DNA of 64,000 nucleotides, taken from Microbacterium paraoxydans (GTDB lineage Bacteria; Actinomycetota; Actinomycetes; Actinomycetales; Microbacteriaceae). Below the pieces are notes generated by a model, which had not been told where the DNA came from, searched no databases, and saw nothing but the letters and a program-made list of their open reading frames with translations. Where the stretch lies: the NCBI RefSeq assembly GCF_019056515.1, contig NZ_CP064873.1, positions 3,100,001 through 3,164,000 of the forward strand. Reading direction: 5' to 3'. Shown in pieces: positions 51,359-60,916 of this stretch. Within the stretch, counting starts at the first letter, position 1; every line of letters begins with the position of its first letter. Position numbers and translations under genes: made by a program.

Positions 51359-52267
51359 GTGCTCGACGTCCATCGCCTGCGTCTGCTCGTGGAGCTGTCG
51401 CGTCGCGGGACCCTCTCCGCCGTGGCGGATGCGCTGTCCTACAGCAAGGCCTCCGTGTCCCAGCAGCTCGCCGCGCTGGAGCGTGATGTCGGGGTGCCAC
51501 TGCTGCGTCGGGTCGGTCGCGGCGTGCAGTTCACGCCGCAGGGGAACGTCCTGGTGGCCGAGGCCATCGGCATCCTCGATCAGCTCGAGCACGCCCAGGT
51601 CGCCGTCGCCGAGTCGCTCACCGAGGTGACCGGCACCGTGCGCCTCGCGGTCTTCCAGTCCACCGCGCACTCCCTGCTGCCCCGCGCGCTCGCAGCCCTC
51701 GGCGCGCGCCACCCCGCCCTGCGCGTCGAGGTGACCGAGCGCGACCCCGAGTCCGGGCTGGTGGGCGTCTCCAGCCGCGACTACGACCTCATCCTCGCGG
51801 AGCAGTATCCGGGCCATACGCGTCCCATCCACGCCGACCTCGACCGCGTGGTGCTCGCCCACGACGCCATCGCGCTCGCCCGGCGTCCGGGAGCGTCGGA
51901 GTCCGCCGATCCCGTCGCGGCCCTGTGGGCGACCCGCGCCGAGCCGTGGGTGCTCGAACCCGCCGGGACCGCCTCCCGCGCGTGGGCCGAGCAGCTCTGC
52001 CGCACCGCCGGGTTCGAGCCCGACGTGCGCTTCGAGCTCGCCGACCTCACCGCGCACGTCCGGCTCATCCACGCGGGACTCGCGGTCGGGCTGCTCCCCG
52101 AGCTCGTGTGGGCGGGCGACACCCCGACGGTCGACCTCGCACCGCTGCCGCAGGAGCCGCGCCGGGAGATCTTCTCCTCCGCGCGTCGGGTCTCCGCGGA
52201 CGCCCCGTCGATCCGCGCCGTCCGCGCCGCGCTCGCCGACGCCGCCTCCCGCAACCTCCTGGACTGA
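51359..52267 (+). CDS. LysR-family transcriptional regulator
   Basis: 302 aa. The N-terminal HTH is HRLRLLVELSRRGTLSAVADALSYSKASVSQQLAALERDVGVPLL, and the effector domain starts near residue 90 (GTVRLAVFQSTAHSLLPRAL). GTG 51359 gives the family start; in-frame codons further upstream lack support. Divergent from putA, so it may sense proline or P5C (inference). Confidence 0.88.
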   Translation: MLDVHRLRLLVELSRRGTLSAVADALSYSKASVSQQLAALERDVGVPLLRRVGRGVQFTPQGNVLVAEAIGILDQLEHAQVAVAESLTEVTGTVRLAVFQSTAHSLLPRALAALGARHPALRVEVTERDPESGLVGVSSRDYDLILAEQYPGHTRPIHADLDRVVLAHDAIALARRPGASESADPVAALWATRAEPWVLEPAGTASRAWAEQLCRTAGFEPDVRFELADLTAHVRLIHAGLAVGLLPELVWAGDTPTVDLAPLPQEPRREIFSSARRVSADAPSIRAVRAALADAASRNLLD

Positions 52268-52288
52268 CCCGAACCGACCTCCGGGAAT

Positions 52289-52304
52289 ATGCATGCACAT
52301 GCAT
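52289..52304 (+). promoter_or_regulatory. 16-bp palindrome upstream of the nitroreductase gene
   Basis: ATGCATG-CA-CATGCAT is a perfect 7-bp inverted repeat with a 2-bp centre, strikingly AT-rich for this genome. It lies 62 bases before the GTG and is probably a repressor operator (MarR- or TetR-sized). The regulator is not identified. Confidence 0.5.
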
Positions 52305-52366
52305 CGGTTCATCCCCCGTGTACCCGGACGACGGCGTCCGATCCCCTCCGTCCGAAAGGCACTTCC

Positions 52367-52954
52367 GTGAGCACTCCCGTCATCGACCGCACCGCCCCGA
52401 CCGAGCACCCCGTCCTCGACGTCCTCGCCGGCCGCTGGAGCCCCCGCGCCTACGACGCGCAGCACCCGATCGACGAGGCCAAGCTCGCCACCGCTCTCGA
52501 GGCCGCCCGCTGGAGCCCCTCCGCCAACAACATCCAGCCCTGGCGCTTCATCGTCGCCCGCCGCGGCACCGCCCTGCACGCCCAGATCGTCGACGCGCTC
52601 ATGGGCTTCAACCAGGCCTGGGCCGGCAACGCGGCCGTCCTCGTCGTCGCGATCGCCGAGACCGCGACCGCCGACGGCACGCCGATCAGCCACGCGTTCT
52701 ACGACCTCGGCCAGGCCGTGGCGCACTTCTCCGTGCAGGCCCACCACGACGGCCTCGTCGTGCACCAGATGAGCGGCTTCGACCCCGAGGTCGTCCGCGA
52801 GTTCGCCGACCTGGAGCCCCGCTTCACCCCCGCCACCGTCATCGCCGTCGGCGAGTTCGGCGACATCGAGGCTCTGCCGGAGGTGCTGCAGGAGCGCGAG
52901 GTCGCCCCGCGCGTGCGCCGTCCGATCGCGGAGACGGTCGTCCTCAGCGCCTGA
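52367..52954 (+). CDS. Nitroreductase-family flavoprotein
   Basis: 195 aa. RWSPRAYDAQHPI and ARWSPSANNIQPWRFIVA are the FMN-binding blocks, with YDLGQAVAHFSVQAHHDGLVVHQMSGFD typical of the family. It reduces nitro compounds or quinones with NAD(P)H. GTG 52367 has GAAAGG eight bases upstream; the open frame upstream contains the palindrome and is not coding. A strong terminator follows. Confidence 0.9.
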   Translation: MSTPVIDRTAPTEHPVLDVLAGRWSPRAYDAQHPIDEAKLATALEAARWSPSANNIQPWRFIVARRGTALHAQIVDALMGFNQAWAGNAAVLVVAIAETATADGTPISHAFYDLGQAVAHFSVQAHHDGLVVHQMSGFDPEVVREFADLEPRFTPATVIAVGEFGDIEALPEVLQEREVAPRVRRPIAETVVLSA

Positions 52955-52965
52955 GCAGCGACACA

Positions 52966-53004
52966 CGAAAGGCCCGGTAGGCGTCACGCCTACCGGGCCT
53001 TTCG
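52966..53004. terminator. Intrinsic terminator, bidirectional
   Basis: A stem of 18-19 bp with a 1-3-base loop (arms CGAAAGGCCCGGTAGGCGT and its complement) ends CCTTTCG, between the convergent nitroreductase and clpB genes. Confidence 0.85.
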
Positions 53005-53021
53005 TCGTCTGCCGATCCCGA

Positions 53022-55232
53022 TCAGTCGTCGAGCAGCTCGGCCTCGATCACGTCGTCGTCCTCGACCTCCGGCTCGGGAGTCGTCGCGGTGAGCACGAGG
53101 CCCGTGCCGTCGGCCGCCACGTCCACCCGGACGGTGTCGCCGTCGTGCACGCCACCCGAGAGGAGGGCGGTCGCCAGCTTGTTCTGCACCTCGGTCTGGA
53201 TGAGGCGACGCAGCGGGCGGGCGCCGAACACCGGGTCATACCCGCGCTCGGCCAGCCACGACCGCGCCCCGGGAGTGACCGCGAGCGTGAGCCGACGGTC
53301 GCGCAGCCGGTCGTGCAGCTGATCGACCGACAGCTCCACGATCTGCGCGAGGTCGTCTTCGGTGAGGGCCTGGAACATCACGATGTCGTCGAGACGGTTG
53401 AGGAACTCCGGCCGGAACGCCTGGCGAACGAGCGCCATCACCTGCTCCCGCTTCTCCTCCACGGAGAGCACGGGGTCGATGAGGATCGGCGAGCCCAGGT
53501 TGGAGGTCAGGATGAGGATCACGTTCGAGAAGTCGACCGTGCGCCCCTGTCCGTCGGTCAGCCGCCCGTCATCGAGCACCTGCAGCAGCACGTCGAACAC
53601 CTCGGGGTGCGCCTTCTCGACCTCGTCGAGCAGGATCACGCTGTACGGACGCCGGCGCACGGCCTCGGTGAGCTGACCGCCCTGCTCGTAGCCGACGTAC
53701 CCGGGAGGGGCGCCGACGAGCCGCGAGACGGAGTGCTTCTCGCCGTACTCCGACATGTCGATGCGCACCATGGCGTGCTCATCGTCGAAGAGGAACTGCG
53801 CGAGCGCCTTGGCCAGCTCGGTCTTCCCGACACCGGTCGGGCCGAGGAACAGGAACGAGCCGGTGGGGCGACCGGGATCGCTGATCCCCGCGCGCGAGCG
53901 GCGCACCGCGTCGGACACCGCCTTGACGGCGTCCTTCTGGCCGATGAGGCGCTTGCCGAGCTCGTTCTCCAGGTGCAGGAGCTTCTCGCTCTCGCCCTGC
54001 AGCAGCCGCCCGACCGGGATGCCGGTCCAGGCCGCGATCACGGCCGCGATGTCCTCCTCGGTGACCTGCTCGTTCACCATGCGCGGTTCGCTCGAGGCGG
54101 TGGCCTCGGCCTGCTCGGCTTCGGCGATGTCGCGCTCCAGGCGCTTGATCGTCTCGTACTCGAGCTTCGACGCCTTCGTGTAGTCGGCGTTGCGCATGGC
54201 GAGGTCGCGCTGGGTGATCGCGTCGTCGAGCTGCTTCTTCAGCTCCCCGACCCGGTTCAGGCCCTGCCGCTCCCGCGCCCATCGGGCCTCGAGTCCGGCG
54301 AGCTCCTTCTCGAGCTCGACGAGGTGCTCGCGGAGGGTTCCGAGGCGCTCCTTGGACGCGGCGTCCTTCTCCCGCTTGAGCGCGAGCTCCTCCAGCTTCA
54401 GCCGGTCGACCTGACGCTTGAGCTGGTCGATCTCGACGGGAGAGGAGTCGATCTCCATCTTCAGACGCGACATCGACTCGTCGATCAGGTCGATGGCCTT
54501 GTCCGGCAGCTGCCGCGCGGGCAGGTAGCGGTTGGAGAGCGAGGCCGCGGCCACGAGCGCGCTGTCGGAGATGGTCACCCCGTGGTGCGCCTCGTAACGC
54601 CCCTTGAGCCCGCGGAGGATCGCGATCGTGTCCTCGACCGTCGGCTCGCCGACGTACACCTGCTGGAAGCGCCGCTCGAGGGCGGCGTCCTTCTCGATGA
54701 ACTCGCGGTACTCGTTGAGGGTGGTGGCGCCGATGAGCCGCAGCTCGCCGCGGGCCAGCATCGGCTTGAGCATGTTCGAAGCCGCGACCGACCCCTCGCC
54801 CCCGCCCGCGCCCATGAGCACGTGCAGCTCGTCGATGAACGTGATGATCCGGCCGTCCGACTCGGTGATCTCCTTGAGCACCTGCTTCAGGCGCTCCTCG
54901 AACTGGCCGCGGTACATGGCGCCCGCGACGAGCGCGGAGATGTCGAGCGAGACGAGTTCCTTGTCCTTGAGGGACTCGGCGACGTCGCCTGCGACGATGC
55001 GCTGCGCGAGGCCTTCGACCACCGCGGTCTTGCCGACGCCGGGCTCACCGATCAGCACCGGGTTGTTCTTGGTGCGGCGGGTGAGCACCTGGCTGACGCG
55101 CCGGATCTCACTGTCCCGTCCGATGACGGGGTCGAGCTTGCCCTCGCGGGCACGGTCGGTCAGGTTGATGCCGAACTGCTCGAGGGCGGACTGCTGTTCC
55201 TGGTTCGGGGATCCGGTCTGCGGGGTGGTCAT
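53022..55232 (-). CDS. clpB: ClpB-type AAA+ disaggregase lacking the N-terminal domain
   Basis: 736 aa versus about 860 for standard ClpB. Nucleotide domain 1 has GEPGVGKT and FIDELH, the middle region is a long coiled coil (about 290-415), and domain 2 has GPTGVGKT and LLDEVEKAH. The Clp_N repeat domain is absent: the protein begins directly at [28 protein letters not shown] 55232 has AGGAGG upstream. With DnaK it would resolve protein aggregates. The acidic tail ([17 protein letters not shown]) is unusual. Controlled by the HAIR box upstream. Confidence 0.92.
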   Translation of the reverse strand: MTTPQTGSPNQEQQSALEQFGINLTDRAREGKLDPVIGRDSEIRRVSQVLTRRTKNNPVLIGEPGVGKTAVVEGLAQRIVAGDVAESLKDKELVSLDISALVAGAMYRGQFEERLKQVLKEITESDGRIITFIDELHVLMGAGGGEGSVAASNMLKPMLARGELRLIGATTLNEYREFIEKDAALERRFQQVYVGEPTVEDTIAILRGLKGRYEAHHGVTISDSALVAAASLSNRYLPARQLPDKAIDLIDESMSRLKMEIDSSPVEIDQLKRQVDRLKLEELALKREKDAASKERLGTLREHLVELEKELAGLEARWARERQGLNRVGELKKQLDDAITQRDLAMRNADYTKASKLEYETIKRLERDIAEAEQAEATASSEPRMVNEQVTEEDIAAVIAAWTGIPVGRLLQGESEKLLHLENELGKRLIGQKDAVKAVSDAVRRSRAGISDPGRPTGSFLFLGPTGVGKTELAKALAQFLFDDEHAMVRIDMSEYGEKHSVSRLVGAPPGYVGYEQGGQLTEAVRRRPYSVILLDEVEKAHPEVFDVLLQVLDDGRLTDGQGRTVDFSNVILILTSNLGSPILIDPVLSVEEKREQVMALVRQAFRPEFLNRLDDIVMFQALTEDDLAQIVELSVDQLHDRLRDRRLTLAVTPGARSWLAERGYDPVFGARPLRRLIQTEVQNKLATALLSGGVHDGDTVRVDVAADGTGLVLTATTPEPEVEDDDVIEAELLDD

Positions 55233-55262
55233 GCGCTCCTCCTGGAGATGCTCCTTCTGAAA

Positions 55263-55287
55263 GTTGAGTTTGATTGACTCAAGTTTA
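55263..55287 (-). promoter_or_regulatory. HAIR (HspR) box overlapping the clpB -10
   Basis: TTGAGT-N7-ACTCAAG (55263-55283 with its outer bases) matches the HAIR consensus CTTGAGT-N7-ACTCAAG bound by HspR. The minus-strand -10 TAAACT (55282-55287) overlaps it, so HspR would block the promoter and heat would release it. Confidence 0.85.
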
Positions 55288-55317
55288 GCATTCGGCGGTG
55301 CGCGGCTCCACCACCTC

Positions 55318-56517
55318 TCACCTCTCGCGGGCGACCTCGTCCCAGACGGCCGCCGCCACCTCGCGCTTGGTCCCGGCCGCGGTCCGTGCCAGGGCTCCTC
55401 CGCGACCGAGGATGTGCACGGCGTTCTCGCCACGTTCGAAACCCTGCTCCCAGCCGACCTCGTTCACCACCAGGAGGTCGACCCCCTTGCGCTCCTGCTT
55501 GCCGCGGGCGCGCGCGAGCAGCTCGGCCTCGTCCTCCGGGGTCTCCGCCGCGAACGCGACGATGAGCTGCCCTTCCCGCCGGGTGTCGACGAGCGCGGCG
55601 ACGATGTCCTCGTTCTCGACGAGTTCGATCGTGCCGACGCCGCCGCGGTCCTTGGTGAGCTTCCGGGCGGAGACCTCGACCGGGCGGTAGTCGGCCACCG
55701 CCGCCGCCATCAGCACGACGTCGGCCGTCGCCGCCTCCTCCTTCATCGCCGCGGACAGCTCGGCGGCCGTGCCGACCCGGACGGTCCCGATGTGCGGGTG
55801 GCGGGCCTCCGCGAGCACGTCACCGGCGACGTTCGCCGCGACGAGCGTCACCTCCGCGCCGCGCGCCGCCGCCTCCGCCGCGAGCGCGACTCCCTGGCGC
55901 CCGCTGCTCCGGTTGCCGAGGAAGCGCACCGGATCGATGGGCTCCCGCGTGCCGCCCACCGAGACGACGACCCGCACGCCCGCGAGGTCGCCCGGGGCCA
56001 GCAGCGCCTGCGCTGCGGCAAGGATCTCCTCCGGCTCGATCATGCGACCGGGGCCGCTGTCGCCGCCGGCCAGTTCGCCGTCGGCAGGGCCGACCACGTG
56101 CACGCCGCGGTCCCGGAGCGTCGCCATGTTCGCCTGCGTGGCGGGGTTCCGCCACATCTCCGCGTGCATCGCGGGGGCGACGAGCACCGGCGCCTCGGTC
56201 GCGAGCAGCGTCGTGCCGAGGAGGTCGTCGGCGAGGCCCGCGGCCATCTTCGCGAGGGAGTTCGCCGTGGCCGGGGCGATCACGACGAGGTCCGCCCCCT
56301 GCCCCAGTGCGACGTGCCGGACGCGGGCGACGTCCTCATGCACGCTCGTCGTCACCGGGTGCCGGCTCAGTGCCTCCCAGGTCGGCAGGCCCACGAAGCG
56401 CAGCGCATCCTCCGTGGGCACGACGGTCACGTCATGACCGGCCTTGGTGAGCAGGCGCACGAGGTGCACCGTCTTGTACGCGGCGATGCCGCCCGTGACT
56501 CCCACGACGATGTTCAC
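55318..56517 (-). CDS. coaBC: Bifunctional phosphopantothenoylcysteine decarboxylase / phosphopantothenate--cysteine ligase
   Basis: 399 aa in coenzyme A synthesis. N-terminal flavoprotein: [30 protein letters not shown] and [12 protein letters not shown]-terminal ligase: [23 protein letters not shown] and [13 protein letters not shown] 56517 is the family start; the open frame upstream is antisense to the next gene. It is divergent from the NRDE gene. Confidence 0.94.
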   Translation of the reverse strand: MNIVVGVTGGIAAYKTVHLVRLLTKAGHDVTVVPTEDALRFVGLPTWEALSRHPVTTSVHEDVARVRHVALGQGADLVVIAPATANSLAKMAAGLADDLLGTTLLATEAPVLVAPAMHAEMWRNPATQANMATLRDRGVHVVGPADGELAGGDSGPGRMIEPEEILAAAQALLAPGDLAGVRVVVSVGGTREPIDPVRFLGNRSSGRQGVALAAEAAARGAEVTLVAANVAGDVLAEARHPHIGTVRVGTAAELSAAMKEEAATADVVLMAAAVADYRPVEVSARKLTKDRGGVGTIELVENEDIVAALVDTRREGQLIVAFAAETPEDEAELLARARGKQERKGVDLLVVNEVGWEQGFERGENAVHILGRGGALARTAAGTKREVAAAVWDEVARER

Positions 56518-56604
56518 GCCTCGATTCTGCCCCAGGGTGCGGACGCCCGGGCCGTCGCGGGCGGATCCGTCCCCGCCCGCCCCGGCCGACCTAGACTCGG
56601 AGGC

Positions 56605-57303
56605 GTGTGCACGGTGGTGATCGATGTCGAGACTCCGGGATCCGCGCGGCTGCTGGCCGTCCGCGACGAGGACCCGACCCGGGAGTGGGACGCCCTGGGC
56701 GCGTGGTGGCCCGAGGAGTATCCGGGGGTGATCGGCATCCGCGACCGCCGCGCCGGTGGGGCCTGGCTCGCCGTGAACCCCGCCGAACGACGCCTCGCCG
56801 TGCTCCTCAACCGCGCCGATGTGCAGGACCTCTCCGCGACCGCGGCCGTCTCCCGCGGCACCCTTCCGCTCGCCGCGGTCACCGGGCGTTCTCCGCAGGG
56901 AGCCCCGCCGATGCACGGCTTCAATCTGCTCGAAGTCGGTCCGGAGGGCGCGCGAGTGCTCTCGTGGGACGGTGCCGAGCTGCGGGAGACCCCGATCGAG
57001 CCCGGAACCCACATGATCGCCCACGACGACCTCGACGACGAGGAGACCCCGCGCATCGCCGCGTGGCTCCCGGAGTTCCGGGCGCTCGGGCCCGCCGCGG
57101 CGAGCGCCGACTGGACGGCCGAGTGGACCGCTCTCCTCGGATCCTCGGCGACCCTGCCCCCGGAAGACGACCGCGCCATCATCCGGGACAACCGCCCGCA
57201 CGGGTACCCGACGCAGTCCCTCCTCTACGCGGTCGCCACGGTCACGCCCGCCGGGGTCGACGTCCGCGACGTCACCCTCCCCTCTCCCGCCCACTGGCAC
57301 TGA
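56605..57303 (+). CDS. NRDE-family (TANGO2-like) protein
   Basis: 232 aa starting MCTVVIDV with the conserved Cys2. The N-terminal region (LLAVRDEDPTREWDALGAWW) and MHGFNLLEVG fit the NRDE family, in which Cys2 is proposed to be a nucleophile. Human TANGO2 is linked to heme and lipid handling; the bacterial role is unknown. GTG 56605 follows TAGACT by seven bases. Confidence 0.82.
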   Translation: MCTVVIDVETPGSARLLAVRDEDPTREWDALGAWWPEEYPGVIGIRDRRAGGAWLAVNPAERRLAVLLNRADVQDLSATAAVSRGTLPLAAVTGRSPQGAPPMHGFNLLEVGPEGARVLSWDGAELRETPIEPGTHMIAHDDLDDEETPRIAAWLPEFRALGPAAASADWTAEWTALLGSSATLPPEDDRAIIRDNRPHGYPTQSLLYAVATVTPAGVDVRDVTLPSPAHWH

Positions 57304-57342
57304 CCCGCTCCGCCCCACCCCCTCCGCCCCCCCTCTCGCGCC

Positions 57343-57816
57343 GCGGGATGAAAACAGCACCCCCGCCGTCCGCGGCCCCTTTCTAATCCCGCCCGCCCCG
57401 CCGCTTCCCGCCCAGGATCGAAAACGCACCACACCGCCCATCCCGCGGGACCTTTCTGATACCGCACCGATGCGGGCGAGCCCGCCCTCGGTTGGACGAG
57501 ATCCGCTGCGGAGCTTGGGGGGCGATGCCCGCCGGGCGGGGCTGGACCAGAATGCCGGGGCCTGTCGCGGGACCGTTCGGCCTGATGCGGGACGGCAAAC
57601 GCTCCGGATCCGGCCAGGTGCCGCGCGTCCTTGATCCCGCACGACAGCGGGGGACGGTCGCGAGGCCGACGGGCAGAAGCGGGACGGAAAACGCCCCGGA
57701 CGCGGGGCGCTCGCGCACGTTTTCGATCCCGCACAACTGCGGGGGCGGGTAGGGGGACGGTGGCGGGACAGAAAGTGGGCCGGATGCGTGGAAACGGGGC
57801 ACGAAATTGATCCCGC
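57343..57816. repeat. Array of five ~50-54-bp hairpin units (BIME-like)
   Basis: Each unit starts GCGGGA followed by a GAAAACG-like box and ends TTTC/TTGATCCCGC, forming an imperfect hairpin. Units are at 57343-57392, 57415-57465, 57587-57640, 57679-57732 and 57763-57816; the last three are 54 bp each. Between the later units a shorter CCCGCAC..GCGGGGG pairing recurs. This fills the 534-bp gap 57304-57837, in which I see no gene. Confidence 0.75.
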
Positions 57817-57837
57817 ACGGCCGAGGGAAGGGCGAGG

Positions 57838-58806
57838 TCAGGCGGCGGGGAGGGCGTCGGCGCAGGAGAAGCGGGCGCGGTAGGCGGTGGGAGTCACACC
57901 CAGCACGCGGGCGAAGTTCTGCCGGAGGACGGCCGCGGAACCGAAGCCGCAGTCCGTCGCGATGTGTTCGAGCGGAAGATCGGTGCGCTCGAGGAGACGC
58001 TGGGCCTGGATGATCCGCTGCCGGCCGAGCCACGCGGCAGGGGTCGCCCCGTACTCGGCCTTGAAGCGGCGCGCGAAGGTCCGCGGCGACATCAGCGCCC
58101 GGGCCGCGAGCTGGTCGACCGTCAGGTCTTCGCGGAGGTTCTCCACCGCCCAGTCGGCCACCACGGCGAGCGAATCCGTGGGCGCGACCGGGATGGGGCG
58201 ATCGATGAACTGCGCCTGACCACCGTCCCGTTGCGGCGGCACCACCATCCGACGCGCGATCCGGTTGGTGATCTCCGCCCCGAGCTCCTGTCGCAGCAGG
58301 TGCAGGCAGGCGTCGATGCCGGCAGCGGTGCCCGCACTCGTGATGATGCGGCCGTCCTGGACGAAGAGCACGTCCGGATCGATGTCGACGGCGGGGTACA
58401 TGTCGGCCATCGTGTGGGCGTACATCCAGTGCGTCGTCGCCCGCCGTCCGTCCAGGACCCCGGCCGCGGCGAGGATGAACGAGCCGCTGCAGACGCTCAT
58501 GACCCACGCTCCGCGCGCCACGGCCTCGCGGGCCAGGTCGACGAGGAGCGGGTCGATGTCGCCCCAGACCTCGCGCGGCACCGGGCAGAACACGACGAGG
58601 TCGGCCTCCGCGGCGAAGGACAGATCGTGCTCCACGTTGATGGAGAAGCCGATCTTGGAGCGCACGACCCCGGGCTGCGGGGCGACGATGCGGAAGTCGA
58701 AGTTCGGCACCCCGTCGGCCGACCGGTCGAGGCCGAACGCCTCGCAGGCGACCCCGAACTCGAACGGCGCGAAGCCATCCTGCACCACGCACGCGACGGT
58801 CTTCAT
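57838..58806 (-). CDS. GlxA-family AraC-type transcriptional regulator
   Basis: 322 aa. An N-terminal DJ-1/PfpI-like amidotransferase domain (nucleophile-elbow Cys in SVCSGSFILAAAG, about residue 100) is fused to two AraC-type HTH motifs (LAARALMSPRTFARRF; EHIATDCGFGSAAVLRQNF). Such proteins sense small nitrogenous metabolites. ATG 58806 has GGGAG upstream. No obvious target operon is adjacent. Confidence 0.92.
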   Translation of the reverse strand: MKTVACVVQDGFAPFEFGVACEAFGLDRSADGVPNFDFRIVAPQPGVVRSKIGFSINVEHDLSFAAEADLVVFCPVPREVWGDIDPLLVDLAREAVARGAWVMSVCSGSFILAAAGVLDGRRATTHWMYAHTMADMYPAVDIDPDVLFVQDGRIITSAGTAAGIDACLHLLRQELGAEITNRIARRMVVPPQRDGGQAQFIDRPIPVAPTDSLAVVADWAVENLREDLTVDQLAARALMSPRTFARRFKAEYGATPAAWLGRQRIIQAQRLLERTDLPLEHIATDCGFGSAAVLRQNFARVLGVTPTAYRARFSCADALPAA

Positions 58807-58892
58807 CACATCTCCCGGAATGGCAGTTTTCCTACGCACAGTGCCCGGTCCGCCACTCGTGGCAGCATCACACCGAGCGTAGCTTTTCTGCC

Positions 58893-59054
58893 ATGCTACT
58901 CCTCATCCTCCTCCTCGCCCTCGCCATCTGGGCGCTCGTCGCCACGTTCGTCGAACTGCGTCGGGACGGCTACCGTCGCACCCCCACCGACTGGAGCCGC
59001 GTCGCCGGACAGGACGCCCTGTCGCAGGCCGACCCCGGACACGTCTATCGCTGA
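58893..59054 (+). CDS. Small single-pass membrane protein, 53 aa
   Basis: An N-terminal membrane helix (LLLILLLALAIWALVATFVEL) precedes a charged tail ending GHVYR. ATG 58893 lies seven bases after TAGCTT, the same leaderless arrangement as recognised genes here, which is the main support for a real gene. No family recognised. Confidence 0.6.
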   Translation: MLLLILLLALAIWALVATFVELRRDGYRRTPTDWSRVAGQDALSQADPGHVYR

Positions 59055-59092
59055 CCTCCCGACCGTCCGCGAGGAGGGCTACGCTCGGGGGC

Positions 59093-59680
59093 ATGAGCGA
59101 CCCGCAGCAGCCCGGACACCCCTCGCGCGACGGCGCCGGCGACCCGGCTGCCCCGCCCCCTCCGTCGCTCCCGGCTGAGCCGCAGTACCCCGGCGCCCAG
59201 GCCCCCGCCCCGGGGGCACCGTACGCACCCGCTCCCGGCGGCGGCCACGTGTTCCCGACCGCGCCCCTGCAGGCCTTCCCCACGGCGAGCCCGCAGCCGT
59301 CACCGACCGCACCCGGATTCGTCCCCGGATCCGCCGGCATCCCGCCCTACGGCACCCCGGCCCCGCGCGCATCCGGCGACGGCCTCGGCCGCGCCGCGTT
59401 CACCGTCGCGCTCGTGACCCTGGTGATCGATCTGTTCCTGATCCTGGCGCGGCCCTTCGTCTACATGTCGGACCGGACCTACAGCATGATCGGCCTGATC
59501 GAGGGGGCGTCGGGCATCCTCACCTTCCTCGGCTACGGGGCGGCGCTCGTGCTCGGCCTCATCGCGGCACGCCGACCCGGGCCGCGGCTGCTCGCCGGGA
59601 TCGCCGTCGGCACCTCCGGAGCCGGCCTGCTGACGATGGTGCTGAGCTGGCTCTCGTCGAACTTCTACGGGTTCCTCTGA
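59093..59680 (+). CDS. Proline-rich membrane protein of unknown function
   Basis: 195 aa: about 95 disordered Pro/Ala/Gly-rich residues, then three membrane segments (FTVALVTLVIDLFLILA, ILTFLGYGAALVLGLIAA, LLAGIAVGTSGAGLLTMVLSW). This DUF4190-like plan is common in actinobacteria. ATG 59093 is seven bases after TACGCT. Confidence 0.75.
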   Translation: MSDPQQPGHPSRDGAGDPAAPPPPSLPAEPQYPGAQAPAPGAPYAPAPGGGHVFPTAPLQAFPTASPQPSPTAPGFVPGSAGIPPYGTPAPRASGDGLGRAAFTVALVTLVIDLFLILARPFVYMSDRTYSMIGLIEGASGILTFLGYGAALVLGLIAARRPGPRLLAGIAVGTSGAGLLTMVLSWLSSNFYGFL

Positions 59681-59684
59681 CCGC

Positions 59685-60911
59685 TCAGGATCGCGGGAGG
59701 ACCCGCTCGTAGACCTCGATCATGGCGGCCGTCCGCGACGACTGCCGGAAGGCGTCCGCCACGGCGGGCACCGGCTGGGGCGCGGTCCCGTCCGCGATGT
59801 CCGCGGCCGCCTGCCGCAGCGTTGCGGCGAGGGCCTCGATCCGTTGCGCCTCGACGGTTCGCCCGCGGGCGGCCGGGTCCGTCGTCGGCACCGCCCAGAG
59901 CCCGCCCTGGAGCTCCGCGGCGATGTCGGGGTCGCACACGACGGAGGGCGTGCCGAGGGTCGCCGCCTCGAACGGCGTCATGCCCTGGGTCTCGAACCCG
60001 ATGGACGTCTGCACGAGCGCATCGGCGGCGGCGATCCGCTCGAGCGTCTGCGCATACGAGAGTCGGCCGGCGAACCGTACGTCCGCACGCCCCGCGACGA
60101 TGCGTTCGGCCGCGGCGCGCTGTCCGCCGCCGCCGATCACCTCGAGCTCGGCGTCGATGCCCGCGTCGACCCAGGCCTGGAGGAACGGGAGCAGGCGCTT
60201 CTCCGGACTCATCCGTCCGAGCCAGACGAAGCGCGGGCGCCCCGGCGTCCGTTCGGCGGGTGCCGCTGCGAGGGTCTGCGCACGGACGTCATCGTCGATG
60301 CCGTTCCACACGACATCGACCGTCCGCGCCACGCCGTTCTGCTCCAGGCGTCGCGCGAAGTGCCCGGACGGGGCCGTGACGGCGGCGGCGCCCGCCGCGA
60401 GACCTCGGAGGTACGACCACCCGTCGCTGCCACCGACCGGCACACCGATGCCGCGGAGGGCGGTGCGGCGCCACAGGTTGAGCACGGCGAGCACGGGGCG
60501 GTGCAACGGGGTGACCGCGGCCAGACCGACATCGACGCGGTTGTGCATCGTGTGCACGACCGGGATCCCGTGGCGGGCGGCGAAGCGGTGCCCGATGAAG
60601 GCGCCCCAGAAGTCGGCCTGCACGTGGACGAGATCGACGGGCGGACGGTGCGCCATCGCCCGGTCGAGGACCCGGTCGGTCGCCCGCCCCGGCCAGGTCA
60701 TCGCGTACTCCCGGTCGAGGGTGATCGGCAGCGACGGGAGGTCGACGTTCCCCTCGGATGGTGCGGCGTCGTCACGCCGTGCGTGCATACGGGGCGCGAC
60801 GACCGTCACGGTGTGCCCCGTACGCTCCAGGAACGTCCGCTGCAGCCGCATCGACACCTGCGCCCCGCCGAGGGAGTCGAGGTGCTGATCGGCGAAGAAG
60901 ACGACGTGCAT
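59685..60911 (-). CDS. Glycosyltransferase family 4
   Basis: 408 aa GT-B fold. The N-terminal acceptor domain begins VVFFADQHLDSLGGAQVSM; the donor domain has FVWLGRMSPEKRLLPFLQAW and the nucleotide-sugar motif ETQGMTPFEAATLGTPSVV (E..E). It follows another GT4 gene after five bases. Together they could build a short glycan on a lipid, but acceptor and sugar are unknown. Confidence 0.9.
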   Translation of the reverse strand: MHVVFFADQHLDSLGGAQVSMRLQRTFLERTGHTVTVVAPRMHARRDDAAPSEGNVDLPSLPITLDREYAMTWPGRATDRVLDRAMAHRPPVDLVHVQADFWGAFIGHRFAARHGIPVVHTMHNRVDVGLAAVTPLHRPVLAVLNLWRRTALRGIGVPVGGSDGWSYLRGLAAGAAAVTAPSGHFARRLEQNGVARTVDVVWNGIDDDVRAQTLAAAPAERTPGRPRFVWLGRMSPEKRLLPFLQAWVDAGIDAELEVIGGGGQRAAAERIVAGRADVRFAGRLSYAQTLERIAAADALVQTSIGFETQGMTPFEAATLGTPSVVCDPDIAAELQGGLWAVPTTDPAARGRTVEAQRIEALAATLRQAAADIADGTAPQPVPAVADAFRQSSRTAAMIEVYERVLPRS

Positions 60912-60916
60912 CCGCG

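Noticed and set aside
51222..51500. 93-residue N-terminal extension of PutA, possibly a DNA-binding domain
   Set aside because: The translated segment is Arg/Pro-rich without a ribbon-helix-helix motif and runs across the LysR promoter.
55433..57642. N-terminal extension of coaBC across the opposite gene
   Set aside because: The open frame upstream of GTG 56517 is antisense to the NRDE gene, and the product has no domain; the family start lies at 56517.
57304..57837. Protein-coding gene in the hairpin array
   Set aside because: Open frames there are short, repeat-derived and lack a promoter or ribosome site; the repeats have indels that are not multiples of three.
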